This document shows positions 16,318 to 26,579 of a stretch of 64,000 nucleotides of DNA, piece after piece. The stretch is from Gallaecimonas xiamenensis 3-C-1 (GTDB lineage: Bacteria; Pseudomonadota; Gammaproteobacteria; Enterobacterales; Gallaecimonadaceae), in assembly GCF_000299915.1 (NCBI RefSeq), contig NZ_AMRI01000022.1:1-64000 (forward strand). Reading direction: 5' to 3'. Each line of letters opens with the position of its first letter. Position 1 is the first letter of the stretch. Under the pieces are notes generated by a model, which worked only from the letters and a program-made list of their open reading frames with translations, was not told where the DNA came from and did no database searches. Made by a program: the position numbers and the translations under genes.

Positions 16318-18465
16318 ATGAAATCGCCTGCCCACTGGACCCTGCTGGCTCTGAGCTGCGCCGTCAGCCAGGCCCTGGCCAATGATCAAAACCTTACCCA
16401 GGCACCGGATGACAGCCTGGAACGGATCACAGTACAGGGCCAAAGAAGCCCGGCCATCCACCCCGACGCCAGCAGCGTCGTTATCGATGAGCAGCAGATC
16501 CGCCGTAACCTCAGCACCGATCTGAGCGACGTGCTGCGCTACGAACCCGGTGTGACTGTCACCCGTGATGAGCGTTTTGGTATTGGCAGCATCAACATCA
16601 GGGGTATGGACGGCGACAGGGTCAAGATCCTGGTTGACGGTGTCGAACTGGCGGACAGCTATGGCCCCACCACCACCTACCTGCAGTCGGGGCGTAATAC
16701 GGTGGATCTTGATGCCCTGCAACGGATGACCATCATCAAAGGCGGCAATGTCAGCGCCGGCTCGGGAGCTTTGGGGGGCGTGGTGCAGTTTCGCACCAAG
16801 GAAGCCGCCGACTACCTCAAGGCCCAGGGGGATGACAGCCAACTGCTGCTCCAAGCCAGTTATCGCAGCGATTCTGAGCGCTTTAGCGAAACCGCCACCC
16901 TGGCCAACCGCATCGGAGACCTGGAATCCTTGCTGGTCTACAGCCGCCGCGACGGCAAGGAGACCGACAACCACGGTGGCGGCAGCGACGACAGGGGCCC
17001 CGGGCGCGGCGCCGTCAACCCGGCCGACACCCAATCCGACAACCTGCTCGGTAAACTGGTCTGGCAGTTGGGCGCAGACAACCGGCTGGGGCTGGTTGCC
17101 GAGCACTTTAAAGGCCGCTCCAAGATTGATCTTTATTCGGAGAGCACGGCCGAAGCCCTGCATCGCTCTGACGACGACATCCAGCGTACCCGTGTTGGCC
17201 TCTTCCAGGATCTAGCCGCAGAACAGCTGTTTTTTGACCAGCTCCACTGGCAGCTGGACTTCCAGAAAACCCGCACCGAGAACGGTACCCTGGTCGACAG
17301 TGCCAGCAGTCATCGTTTTGTGAACCGTTTCTACGACCAGCGGGGCTACCAGGGCCGGGCCGATCTGGCCAAGCAACTGGACAACCACCGACTGCGTTAC
17401 GGTGCCAGCTACCAGCGCCAGGAATACGAAAACCTCAATCGCAATACGGTAGATGGCCAAACCGATAGCAGCCGCTTCTCCCCCAAGGCGGACGGGGATA
17501 TTGTCGGCCTCTATATGGAAGACCACTGGCAGCTGAGCGAGGACTTTGCGCTGCTGCCGGCCCTGCGCTACGACCACTACCATTACCAGACTCAGGCCGA
17601 CCAATATGTGGCCGACTGGGGCGACAGTAAGAACAGTAAACTGACCGGCCAGTTGGGTTTCGAGTGGCAACTGGCGAGCGGCCTTGGCCTCTTTGGCCGT
17701 TACGGCAGCGGCTTTCGTGCCCCCACCATCAACAACCTCTATTACTACTACGAAAACAACGTCAGCTTCGGTGGTAACCAGTTTTCCTACATCATCAGGC
17801 CCAACCCGGATCTCAAACCGGAGCAAAGCACCTTTGCCGAGCTGGGCCTACGCCTGAGCGGCACCCAGGGCCAGGCCGAGCTGGCCTTCTTTGACAACCA
17901 TTACCGCAACTTTATCGAAAGCCAGGTACCCCTAGGAGCCAGCCCCGAATACAGCCTGGGGGAGTTCACCGCCATGAACCTGGACAAGGTCCGCATCAAG
18001 GGTTTCGAGTTCAAAGGCGCCCTGGATTTGGCGGCATTCTGGGGCAGCACCTTGGACGGCCTGGCCCTTAAGGGCGCCGTGGCTTACGCCGAAGGCGAAA
18101 ACACCGGCGATGACGAGCCATTGGATTCTATCTCGCCCTTGCAGCTATTCAGCGGCCTGGACTACGACGCGCCAACCGGCCAGTGGGGCGCCAGCCTCAA
18201 CCTGACTTGGACTGCGCGCAAAAAACGCAGCGACATCAGCACCGCCAACCAATGGCTGGCTACGTCCAGTTTCACCACTGTAGACATGACCGCCTACTAT
18301 CAGCCTCTGGAAAGGCTGCGGTTGTCGGCTGGCCTCTACAATCTGTTCGACAAACAGTATTGGGTCTGGAGTGAAGTACGTACCCTCAGTACCCAGAGCC
18401 AGAATCTGGAGCGATACAGCCAGCCGGGGCGCAACTTTGGCCTGGGCTTGCAATACCGCTTCTAA
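16318..18465 (+). CDS. TonB-dependent heme/hemoprotein-type receptor
   Basis: 715-residue outer-membrane receptor of the hemoglobin/heme receptor family. It has a signal peptide (to LALAN, about residue 21), a TonB-box-like stretch ERITVQGQR near 37, a plug with NIRGMDGDRVKILVDGVEL, and a barrel ending GLGLQYRF. The family FRAP motif is at residues 466-469, and NPDL at 496-499 replaces the usual NPNL. The stretch between them is Tyr-rich and lacks the conserved His that contacts heme in HmuR-type receptors. A near-perfect Fur box precedes it and the heme ABC operon lies 5 kb away. Heme is the likely ligand, but the missing His leaves room for another iron source. Confidence 0.82.
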   Translation: MKSPAHWTLLALSCAVSQALANDQNLTQAPDDSLERITVQGQRSPAIHPDASSVVIDEQQIRRNLSTDLSDVLRYEPGVTVTRDERFGIGSINIRGMDGDRVKILVDGVELADSYGPTTTYLQSGRNTVDLDALQRMTIIKGGNVSAGSGALGGVVQFRTKEAADYLKAQGDDSQLLLQASYRSDSERFSETATLANRIGDLESLLVYSRRDGKETDNHGGGSDDRGPGRGAVNPADTQSDNLLGKLVWQLGADNRLGLVAEHFKGRSKIDLYSESTAEALHRSDDDIQRTRVGLFQDLAAEQLFFDQLHWQLDFQKTRTENGTLVDSASSHRFVNRFYDQRGYQGRADLAKQLDNHRLRYGASYQRQEYENLNRNTVDGQTDSSRFSPKADGDIVGLYMEDHWQLSEDFALLPALRYDHYHYQTQADQYVADWGDSKNSKLTGQLGFEWQLASGLGLFGRYGSGFRAPTINNLYYYYENNVSFGGNQFSYIIRPNPDLKPEQSTFAELGLRLSGTQGQAELAFFDNHYRNFIESQVPLGASPEYSLGEFTAMNLDKVRIKGFEFKGALDLAAFWGSTLDGLALKGAVAYAEGENTGDDEPLDSISPLQLFSGLDYDAPTGQWGASLNLTWTARKKRSDISTANQWLATSSFTTVDMTAYYQPLERLRLSAGLYNLFDKQYWVWSEVRTLSTQSQNLERYSQPGRNFGLGLQYRF

Positions 18466-18472
18466 AAACGCT

Positions 18473-18498
18473 AAAGCCCCGCCTAAGCGGGGCTTTTT
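18473..18498. terminator. Terminator between heme-type receptor and yaeQ
   Basis: AAAGCCCCGC, loop CTAA, GCGGGGCTTTTTC between convergent genes; the T tract serves the plus strand best. Confidence 0.88.
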
Positions 18499-18511
18499 CA
18501 TGGCCGGCGTC

Positions 18512-19048
18512 TTAAAGCCAGCGGTCGATACGAAACTCTTCCGAGCGCTCACCGTCGGTCAGCAACCAGCTGCCTTCCATCAAGGTGGCGCTCAGGCTCA
18601 TGTTCTTCTGGGCAAAGGCCGCCAGGGCCGGCAACTGCTCAAAGCCGAGGTTAAAGACCTCCAGGCGCCTTAGGGCCTTGATCTCATCGCCAAATTGCTT
18701 CCACCATTGCTCGGCGCCCCGGGCGCCGTAGGAATAGACCAGCACCTTCTCGGCCCGGGACAGGCCCTGCTTGATGCGCTTGACTGTGGGTTCCCCCAGC
18801 TCTATCCACAACAGGATACGGCCGTCCGGGGCCTTGAGCCACAGATCCGGTTCGTCGTCGGTGCTGATGCCTTTGGTAAAGGCCAGGTCCGCATCGGCAT
18901 TGGCGATAAAGGCCAGCAGCCGCACCATCAGGCGGGTCTCGGTTTCCGAAGGGTGGCATGCCAGGGTCAGCGGGTGTTCGGCGTAGTAATGCCGTTCCAG
19001 ATCGCTGATGTTCAATTGCGCCTTGTAGATGGTTGCACCCAGTGCCAC
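18512..19048 (-). CDS. yaeQ: YaeQ family protein
   Basis: 178-residue protein of the YaeQ family, which has a PD-(D/E)XK nuclease-like fold but no proven activity. Family landmarks are present in order: MALGATIYKAQLNISDLERHY, HPSETETRLMVRLLAFI, DEPDLWLKAPDGRILLWIELGEP with the acidic core, and SLSATLMEGSWLL. Full length for the family. It stands alone, convergent with the receptor gene, with about 80 bases to the next minus-strand gene. Confidence 0.92.
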   Translation of the reverse strand: MALGATIYKAQLNISDLERHYYAEHPLTLACHPSETETRLMVRLLAFIANADADLAFTKGISTDDEPDLWLKAPDGRILLWIELGEPTVKRIKQGLSRAEKVLVYSYGARGAEQWWKQFGDEIKALRRLEVFNLGFEQLPALAAFAQKNMSLSATLMEGSWLLTDGERSEEFRIDRWL

Positions 19049-19126
19049 TGCCCTTTCCTCATTTACCTGCCTTGTTGGCAGCGCAGTGTCCGCTAAAGGC
19101 TGGCCCCTGTCCAGAAGGAGCTTGGC

Positions 19127-19426
19127 TCAGGGGCGGTCGGGAAAGGAAAGCAGGTGGCTAAGGCCTGGGTCACTGCCACCACCCACTTCGGCATCGCAGT
19201 AGCCTTCGGTGACCAGGGTGGCTTTCCTGATGCCCAGGTCCCAGAGCCAACGGCAAGCTTGGGAGGCAGACACAAAACGCAGCGGCGCGCTGCCGCCTTG
19301 GGTGATCCATAAGATCTTTTCGCCCAGGCGCAGCCGCAGCTGGTAGATGATGGTTTCGGTGGCGACCACTTCCACCGGCGGCTTGAAGCCGTTGGCCAGC
19401 ATCGCTTTAAATTCAGAGATCGTCAT
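19127..19426 (-). CDS. Small uncharacterised protein overlapping a glutaredoxin-like gene
   Basis: 99-residue cytoplasmic protein with a beta-rich centre (VVATETIIYQLRLRLGEKIL, FVSASQACRWLWDLGIRKATL) and an acidic, Gly-rich end. I do not recognise the family with confidence; it has some resemblance to small DUF6482-type proteins. Its start overlaps the end of the glutaredoxin-like gene by 14 bases, so the two are co-translated and may work together. Confidence 0.6.
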   Translation of the reverse strand: MTISEFKAMLANGFKPPVEVVATETIIYQLRLRLGEKILWITQGGSAPLRFVSASQACRWLWDLGIRKATLVTEGYCDAEVGGGSDPGLSHLLSFPDRP

Positions 19427-19790
19427 TGTCGGTCATCCCCGCCCAAAATCCCTTGGCCTTGGCTTGATGCCAGGCCTCTTTGGTACGGTCAGGGGCAAAG
19501 CCCCGGATCACCTGATCCCCTATCACCAGGATCGGCAGGTTACCCCGGCCGTAACGCTGCTCGACCTGAGAGGCCTCGAGGGCATAGTCCAGGTTTACCC
19601 TGTCCACCGGTATCTCGAGTTCCTCAAGCAGACTGTCGGTGCGCAGGCAGGCCGGACACCAGTCGTTGGTATAGAGTTTGGCCTTAGCCCCCTCGAAGGG
19701 CCACAGCTGGTGGCTTTGGGCCATGTCTTTAAGGCTGTCACCGTGCTGAAAAACCAAGATCAGCAGCAGCAGCCAGAGCCAAGGTCGCAT
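19413..19790 (-). CDS. Membrane-anchored or exported glutaredoxin-like protein
   Basis: 125 residues. The N-terminus (RPWLWLLLLILVFQHGDS) is a signal anchor or signal peptide. The rest is a glutaredoxin fold: KLYTNDWCPACLRTDSLLEEL with the redox pair Cys45-x2-Cys48, the cis-Pro loop GNLPILVIGD, and GFAPDRTKEAW. It could reduce or oxidise disulfides outside the cytoplasm. Its last codons overlap the start of the next small gene. The 140 bases upstream hold no recognisable operator. Confidence 0.75.
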   Translation of the reverse strand: MRPWLWLLLLILVFQHGDSLKDMAQSHQLWPFEGAKAKLYTNDWCPACLRTDSLLEELEIPVDRVNLDYALEASQVEQRYGRGNLPILVIGDQVIRGFAPDRTKEAWHQAKAKGFWAGMTDNDDL

Positions 19791-19928
19791 CGTCCTCTTC
19801 CATGAACTTTGGTTAAATCATGCGCAATTGAAGCAGGTTCGACTAAACCTTGGCTTAACCGAAAAAAACTCAGGCGTTACAGGCTTAATGGATAAAAGCA
19901 ATGCCTGCCCCGGCACCATGCGACCAAT

Positions 19929-19955
19929 AAAAAACCCCGCCGAAGCGGGGTTTTT
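19929..19955. terminator. Terminator downstream of groEL
   Basis: AAAAAACCCCGC, loop CGAA, GCGGGGTTTTTC. It lies 20 bases beyond the groEL stop (minus strand) and is flanked by A and T tracts, so it can act on either strand. Confidence 0.88.
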
Positions 19956-19975
19956 CAAGGCTCAGTGAGCGGGCA

Positions 19976-21616
<1,641 letters not shown>

Positions 21617-21653
21617 CTAAATTCCTCTCAAAAACGAGTTGAAACGGGGGAGA

Positions 21654-21947
21654 TTAACCTTCGACGATCGCCAGGATGTCGGTTTCGCTCATGATCAGCA
21701 CTTCTTGGCCGTCGAGCTTCTCGGTCTTCACGCCGTAACCGTCGTTGAAAATCACCTTGTCACCGACTTTCACATCCAGGGGTTTAACCTCGCCGCTGTC
21801 CAGGACGCGGCCTTGGCCTACGGCCAGTACTTCCCCACGGGTGGATTTCTCAGCGGCAGAGCCGGTCAGCACTATGCCGCCAGCGGATTTGGCTTCAACT
21901 TCGATGCGCTTGACGATGACGCGGTCATGCAACGGACGCAGTTTCAT
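21654..21947 (-). CDS. groS: Co-chaperonin GroES (10 kDa)
   Basis: 97 residues, standard Gro[22 protein letters not shown], mobile loop [20 protein letters not shown], roof loop region and the C-terminal DILAIVEG. It caps the GroEL ring. The start at 21947 fits the family and has AGGAGAC about 9 bases upstream on the coding strand; a 35-codon in-frame extension upstream is not used. It is the first gene of groESL. Confidence 0.98.
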   Translation of the reverse strand: MKLRPLHDRVIVKRIEVEAKSAGGIVLTGSAAEKSTRGEVLAVGQGRVLDSGEVKPLDVKVGDKVIFNDGYGVKTEKLDGQEVLIMSETDILAIVEG

Positions 21948-22024
21948 CTGAAAGTCTCCTAGACGTTTAAGTCTGAACGTTTTTGATAAAGGCCTTCGCT
22001 GGCCCAATCCTGTTATGTCATCCC

Positions 22025-22055
22025 ATATGGGGCGCCCGGTCAGGCTTTCCAAGGG
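22025..22055 (-). promoter_or_regulatory. Sigma32-type heat-shock promoter for groESL
   Basis: Read on the minus strand, CCCTTGGAA (-35) is followed by 14 bases and CCCCATAT (-10). This matches the sigma32 pattern CCCTTGAA and CCCCATnT with a normal spacer. It is placed about 80 bases before the groES start. Confidence 0.82.
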
Positions 22056-22072
22056 CTGGGCGAAAAAAATTT

Positions 22073-22516
22073 TCAGTCCTTACGCTCGAACTCGCCTTCG
22101 ATGGTCTGGTTGCCCTCTGGGCGCTGGCCAAAACCGCCACCCATGGAGCCAGCAGCAGTTTGCACCACCATGCGCTTACTGAGTTGGGCCGCCAGCTTAC
22201 GACGCAAGGCCGGCAACAGCAGGGCGATACCGGCAGCGTCGGTGATAAGGCCCGGGGTCACCAGCATCACACCGGCGATCAGCAATACCAGGCCTTCGCA
22301 GATTTGCTGGCCGGGCACTTCACCGGCCGCCATGCGGCGCTGGGCCTCCATCCAGGTGGCCAGGCCCGCCTGGCGCACCAGCTTGGCGCCGATAATGGCG
22401 GTGATGATCATCAAGGCAATGGTGGGCAAGGCACCGATCAGGCCGCCGAGCTTGATCAGCAAGGTGATCTCGATAAAGGGGATAACCAGAAAAAGCAGGA
22501 ACAGTCGGCCGAACAT
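22073..22516 (-). CDS. fxsA: FxsA family membrane protein
   Basis: 147-residue inner-membrane protein of the FxsA family, known in E. coli for relieving phage T7 exclusion by the F plasmid when overproduced. The N-terminal helices ([24 protein letters not shown] and [22 protein letters not shown]) are followed by [22 protein letters not shown] and a polar Gly-rich tail. It sits just upstream of groES on the same strand, as in many gammaproteobacteria, with the heat-shock promoter between the two. Confidence 0.92.
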   Translation of the reverse strand: MFGRLFLLFLVIPFIEITLLIKLGGLIGALPTIALMIITAIIGAKLVRQAGLATWMEAQRRMAAGEVPGQQICEGLVLLIAGVMLVTPGLITDAAGIALLLPALRRKLAAQLSKRMVVQTAAGSMGGGFGQRPEGNQTIEGEFERKD

Positions 22517-22652
22517 GGGGCCTCCTTATAAGGGCTTGCAAGAAATCTGGGGGCGCCCGGGTCCATTTTCAAGCCCGGCGCCCTTGCCCTTTGGCTTTTG
22601 TAGCCGAAGACAAAGGGTTAATGTAGCGCCATAGTTCCGATAGGAGATGAAC

Positions 22653-22973
22653 ATGACCCAGGCCCTGGTGGTGTTGTGCACCTGCCCGGACGAGGCCAGC
22701 GCCTTGGCCCTGGCCAAGACCTTACTGGAAGCCAGGCTCACCGCCTGCGTCAATCTGATCCCCAAGGTCCGCTCTCTCTATCTTTGGCAAGGCCAGCTGT
22801 GTGACGACACCGAAGTCCAACTGGTCATTAAAAGCAACCTCCCTCATTTCGAGGCCCTGGCCGAGCGGGTCCGTGCCTTGCACCCTTATGACATTCCTGA
22901 AATCCTGGCTCTGCCGGTCAGCGCGGGCGATAGCCGTTACCTGACTTGGCTTGAAGAGGTTGTAAGCCCGTGA
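22653..22973 (+). CDS. cutA: CutA divalent cation tolerance protein
   Basis: 106-residue trimeric protein, ferredoxin-like fold, linked to copper tolerance in E. coli. Family stretches: LVVLCTCPDEASALALAKTL, LTACVNLIPKVRSLYLWQG, EVQLVIKSN, HPYDIPEILALPVSAG and YLTWLEE. The ATG at 22653 is preferred over the one at 22647 because AGGAG (22642-22646) leaves 6 bases to it but none to the other. Its stop overlaps the dsbD start, the same cutA-dsbD order as in enterobacteria. Confidence 0.95.
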   Translation: MTQALVVLCTCPDEASALALAKTLLEARLTACVNLIPKVRSLYLWQGQLCDDTEVQLVIKSNLPHFEALAERVRALHPYDIPEILALPVSAGDSRYLTWLEEVVSP

Positions 22974-24730
22974 TGAAAAAACTGCTGTTATCCCTGCTGT
23001 TGCTCCTGCCATTGGCCGTCCAGGCCGGCGCTATTCCCCTACCCAAGGCCGACCAACTGCTGGCCGACCAGCCCCAGTTCCTGCCGGTAGACCAGGCCTT
23101 CCAGTTTAATTTCCAACAGGACGGCGACCAGCTGCTGCTGGAGTGGACGGCGGCCGACGGCTACTACCTGTATAAGGCCAAATTCAAGGTAGACGGCAAG
23201 GGCCTCACCCTTGGCGAGCTGGCCCTGCCCCAAGGGCAGGACCACTACGACGAGTTCTTCGGCCAGACCCAGGTCTTTTACGGCCAGGTGCAATTGACCC
23301 TGCCGCTGAGCGACATCCAGCCCGGCGCCACTGTGGTGGTGAGCTACCAGGGCTGCGCCGACGATGGCCTTTGCTACCCCCCGACCCGTAAAACGGTACC
23401 GGTGGACCCTGTGGTGGCTGAGGCGCCGGCGGCAACGGCACCTGAGCAAGGCTTTGTCAGCGAACAAAACCAGTTGGCCCAGATGCTGGCCGGGTCCAGC
23501 CTGGGCCTGACCCTGCTGGCTTTCTTCGGCGCCGGGGTGCTGATCGCCTTTACCCCCTGCGTCTTCCCCATGTATCCCATATTGACCGGCATCATTGCCG
23601 GCGCCGGTAAGCAGCTGACCACCCGCCGGGCCATGTGGCTGTCCTTCATCTATGTGCAGGGCATGGCCATCACCTATACCGCCCTTGGCCTGATTGTGGC
23701 CAGCGCCGGTGCCCAGGTGCAGGCCGCCTTCCAGCACCCGGCGGTGCTGATTGGCCTGTCCTTGCTGTTCTTGCTGCTGGCCGTTGCCATGTTCGGCGGC
23801 CTTAACCTGCAACTGCCCTCCGGGCTGCAGGAAAGGCTCAACGCCCTCTCCAACCAGCAAAAGGCCGGCTCGGTGCCCGGGGTATTGGTGATGGGGGTGA
23901 TCTCCGGCCTGGTGGCCAGCCCCTGCACCACCGCCCCCCTGACCGGTGCCCTGCTATTTGTAGCCCAGAGCGGTGACCTGCTGCTGGGCGCCCTGGCTCT
24001 TTATGCCCTGTCCCTGGGTATGGGCCTGCCACTGATGCTGATCGGTTCTACCGGCAGCCAGTGGCTGCCAAGGGCCGGCGCCTGGATGGAAACCATCAAA
24101 CACCTGTTCGGCTTTATCCTGCTGGCGGTGCCGCTGCTGCTGCTGGGCCGCCTGGTACCGGACCACTGGGCCTTACTGGCCTGGGCCGCCTGGCTGCTGG
24201 TTACCTTTGCCTTCCTGGCCCAAGCCAACAGCAGCACCCAACCGGGCTTCTGGAAAGGGGTTCGCACCCTGGTGGCCTTCCTGGGGCTCTTTGCCGGCGC
24301 CATGCTCGGTTATCGCACCCTGTTCGAGCAAGCCCCCGCCAGCGCCCCTGTGCAACAGGAGGCCGGCCATTTCAAGAAGGTGAGAAACCTGGCGGAAATG
24401 CAGGCCGCCATCACCGAGGCGGCCGCCAGCGGCAAGCCGGTGATGGTGGACTTCTATGCGGATTGGTGTGTGGCCTGTAAGGAGTTCGAGAAGTACACCT
24501 TCTCCGACCCCGGGGTCAAAGCCCGTTTTGCCAATATGGTGCTGCTGCAGACCGACGTCACCGAAAGCACCAGCGAGCAGGTGGCGATGATGGACCATTT
24601 CGCCATCCTGGGCCTGCCCACCATCTTGTTCTTCGGTCCTGACGGCCAGGAACGCCAGGATCTTAGGGTTACCGGCTTTCAAAAACCGGTCCAGTTCCTA
24701 AAGACCCTGGACCAGGTCGCCCCTCAATAG
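22973..24730 (+). CDS. dsbD: Thiol:disulfide interchange protein DsbD
   Basis: 585-residue inner-membrane protein that moves electrons from cytoplasmic thioredoxin to periplasmic DsbC, CcmG and others. Three parts are visible. After a signal peptide there is a periplasmic alpha domain with CADDGLCYPP. Then eight hydrophobic helices carry the paired Cys (TPCVFPMYP and ASPCTTAPLTG). Last is a thioredoxin-like gamma domain with Cys499-x2-Cys502 (DWCVACKEFEKY). The ATG at 22973 shares a base with the cutA stop; a GTG one codon earlier is also possible. A terminator follows. Confidence 0.96.
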   Translation: MKKLLLSLLLLLPLAVQAGAIPLPKADQLLADQPQFLPVDQAFQFNFQQDGDQLLLEWTAADGYYLYKAKFKVDGKGLTLGELALPQGQDHYDEFFGQTQVFYGQVQLTLPLSDIQPGATVVVSYQGCADDGLCYPPTRKTVPVDPVVAEAPAATAPEQGFVSEQNQLAQMLAGSSLGLTLLAFFGAGVLIAFTPCVFPMYPILTGIIAGAGKQLTTRRAMWLSFIYVQGMAITYTALGLIVASAGAQVQAAFQHPAVLIGLSLLFLLLAVAMFGGLNLQLPSGLQERLNALSNQQKAGSVPGVLVMGVISGLVASPCTTAPLTGALLFVAQSGDLLLGALALYALSLGMGLPLMLIGSTGSQWLPRAGAWMETIKHLFGFILLAVPLLLLGRLVPDHWALLAWAAWLLVTFAFLAQANSSTQPGFWKGVRTLVAFLGLFAGAMLGYRTLFEQAPASAPVQQEAGHFKKVRNLAEMQAAITEAAASGKPVMVDFYADWCVACKEFEKYTFSDPGVKARFANMVLLQTDVTESTSEQVAMMDHFAILGLPTILFFGPDGQERQDLRVTGFQKPVQFLKTLDQVAPQ

Positions 24731-24733
24731 GCA

Positions 24734-24764
24734 TAAAAAAAGCCCCTCCTCGGAGGGGCTTTTT
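24734..24764. terminator. Terminator between dsbD and the HDOD gene
   Basis: A-rich run then AGCCCCTCC, loop TC, GGAGGGGCTTTTTG: strong stem between convergent genes. Confidence 0.9.
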
Positions 24765-24773
24765 GATGGAGCC

Positions 24774-25601
24774 TCAGTTTTCCAAGAGCATGGAGTAGGC
24801 CGAGCCTTCTTCCTTGACCTTGAGCCAGGCTTCCCGGGCGAAGTTCCAATCAATCTTGAGCTTGATGGCCAGCTGCAAAGGCCAGTCCACCGGCGTGTCT
24901 TCGCTCAGCTCTTCATGGCGCTGCAGATAGGCGGCCATGTATACCAGGGCAGCGTACTGGCTGAAAGGCTCGGCCAGCAGCGGTACCCGCTGGTTGCGGA
25001 TAGCCAGTTGGATCACGTCCGGGAACAGCCAGCGGCTGGACAGCTCGGCACCCACTTCGGCATAGGTAAAGCCCAGCACCGCATGCTCGGCATAGGCACG
25101 GGCCTCGCCAGCGGCAACCCGTTCGTCCAGCTCGGCAGCCAGTTCCGGCTCGGTGGCATGGATGATCAGCTCACCTATGTTGTGCAGCATGCCGCAGGTG
25201 AAACCCAGCTCACTGTCACACTGGGCCTTGCTGGACAGCAGGCGGCACAGTTCGCCGACGCAGAATGATTGGCGCCAGAATTCCTTGAGATCGAAATGGG
25301 GCACGCTGGGGTAGATATCCACCAGGCCGGCGGCCAACACCATGTTGCGCAGCACATCCAGGCCCAGGCGTACCGCCGCCTCATTGACGGTGGCCACCTG
25401 GCGGGAACGGCCGTATCGGGCCGAGTTGGCCAGGCGCAGCGTCTTGGCGGTGATCACGGCGTCCATACCGATCTTCTTGGCCACGGTACGTACATCCGTG
25501 TCCGGATCGTTAAAGGTTGCAATCAGATCCTTTACCACCTGGGGGATCTGAGGCAGATTCTGGGGACGCGAGAAAAATTGTTCTAAGGATTTTTTGGACA
25601 T
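24774..25601 (-). CDS. HDOD domain signalling protein
   Basis: 275-residue protein made almost wholly of one HDOD domain (about residues 15-215), a degenerate HD hydrolase fold used in signalling. Seen motifs: LPQIPQVVKDLIATFNDPDTD, the helical core RLANSARYGRSRQVATVNEAAVRLGLDVLRN, and FTCGMLHNIGELII in place of a catalytic HD pair. No GGDEF, EAL or receiver domain is attached. Such stand-alone proteins often affect motility, biofilm or two-component signalling, but the partner here is unknown. It is a single-gene unit. Confidence 0.88.
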   Translation of the reverse strand: MSKKSLEQFFSRPQNLPQIPQVVKDLIATFNDPDTDVRTVAKKIGMDAVITAKTLRLANSARYGRSRQVATVNEAAVRLGLDVLRNMVLAAGLVDIYPSVPHFDLKEFWRQSFCVGELCRLLSSKAQCDSELGFTCGMLHNIGELIIHATEPELAAELDERVAAGEARAYAEHAVLGFTYAEVGAELSSRWLFPDVIQLAIRNQRVPLLAEPFSQYAALVYMAAYLQRHEELSEDTPVDWPLQLAIKLKIDWNFAREAWLKVKEEGSAYSMLLEN

Positions 25602-25991
25602 TCAGGCTCCAACTCCCTTGGGGGCTCCCGTTGGGGCGATTCGCTTTAGATTTGAGCCGGTTAGATTAACCAGTCTACCCATAATAGCCCGCCGGATAAA
25701 TCGCCTTGACCCTAAAGGGTCACGCCGCAAAAGCAAAAGGCATTCCTGGTTGCGCAGGGCTGACAGATGCTTTTTTCTTGCAATATCGCGGCACGTGCTA
25801 TCCGGGGACCGCTTCACAGCGCTATGGTTCCAGCCGCTCCGGCCTTACTTTTTCCTTCCTTGCGCCCCGATAATACCGCCCACCCTTTACGGCGCCAAGG
25901 CGTAGACTGCGATTCGCGCCATATTCGCCATACAAGTCACAGCATTTTTTTAACAGCCTGCGACCAGCGGCCGCTTGGGTGCGACCAGGGC
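25602..25991. other. 390-base gap without a convincing gene
   Basis: Lies between the starts of the HDOD gene and the end of the MerR-family gene. It has a lower GC content than its surroundings. Short frames in it lack ribosome sites and family resemblance. It should hold the HDOD promoter on the minus strand, with AT-rich stretches near 25670-25700. I see no repeat, RNA fold or operator I can name. Confidence 0.5.
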
Positions 25992-26399
25992 TCAAAGGAG
26001 TTGATTCTGGGCTTCCAGGGTTTCCAATATGGAACAATGCTGTGCCTGGGCCTGTCCACCCTGGCAGGCTTCAATCATGGCCGATAAGGCCCCACGGATT
26101 TTTTGCAACTGGGCCAGGCGCTTTTCAACCTGCTGCAATTGCCCTTGGGCCACGCTTTTGACCTCGGCGCAGGTGTGGCTGTCTTTGTCGACCCGGATCT
26201 CCAGCAACTCGCGAATGTCTTCCAAGGCAAAACCCAAGGACTTCATGGCCAGCACGAAGTTAAGGGTGTGGATGCTGCCCTGGTCGTAATAGCGGTAGCC
26301 GTTGCCACCCCTGTTGGCCTTGAGCAGCCCCTGTTTTTCCCAAAAGCGCAGGGTATCGACGCTGACCCCAGACGCCTGGGCCAATTCACCTATCTTCAT
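25992..26399 (-). CDS. MerR-family heavy-metal sensor (ZntR/CadR/PbrR type)
   Basis: 135-residue MerR regulator. The winged HTH (MKIGELAQASGVSVDTLRFW) is followed by a long dimer helix and a C-terminal metal loop. Cys77 (SHTCAEVK), Cys112 (EACQGG) and Cys122 (HCSILE) form the three-Cys set of Pb/Cd/Zn sensors. Compared with E. coli ZntR, the second Cys of the CC pair and the His are missing, so the two-zinc site is altered and specificity may lean to Cd or Pb. No efflux ATPase gene lies beside it. The start at 26399 follows the family; an upstream in-frame extension is rejected. Confidence 0.85.
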   Translation of the reverse strand: MKIGELAQASGVSVDTLRFWEKQGLLKANRGGNGYRYYDQGSIHTLNFVLAMKSLGFALEDIRELLEIRVDKDSHTCAEVKSVAQGQLQQVEKRLAQLQKIRGALSAMIEACQGGQAQAQHCSILETLEAQNQLL

Positions 26400-26579
26400 T
26401 TTCACTCCATCGACTGGGCACCAGGCAAGGCACTTTGTATAACACTGATAGACGCCATGCAGTTGAGCCGGGTCTTGCATCTGCCTAAATTACGCTCAAT
26501 AGGCGGATCTGCCAAATTCCAAGGCAAAGGCCAGGAGGCCAGATGCCAAGATCCCCTCCCAGACAGAAAGGATGCAAGC

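Noticed and set aside
25594-26087. Short plus-strand frames in the gap before the metal sensor
   Set aside because: No ribosome sites, no family match and overlap with each other.
26400-26420. ZntR-type operator just upstream of the metal-sensor gene
   Set aside because: A CCA/TGG inverted element is present, but the extended pattern and promoter spacing do not fit.
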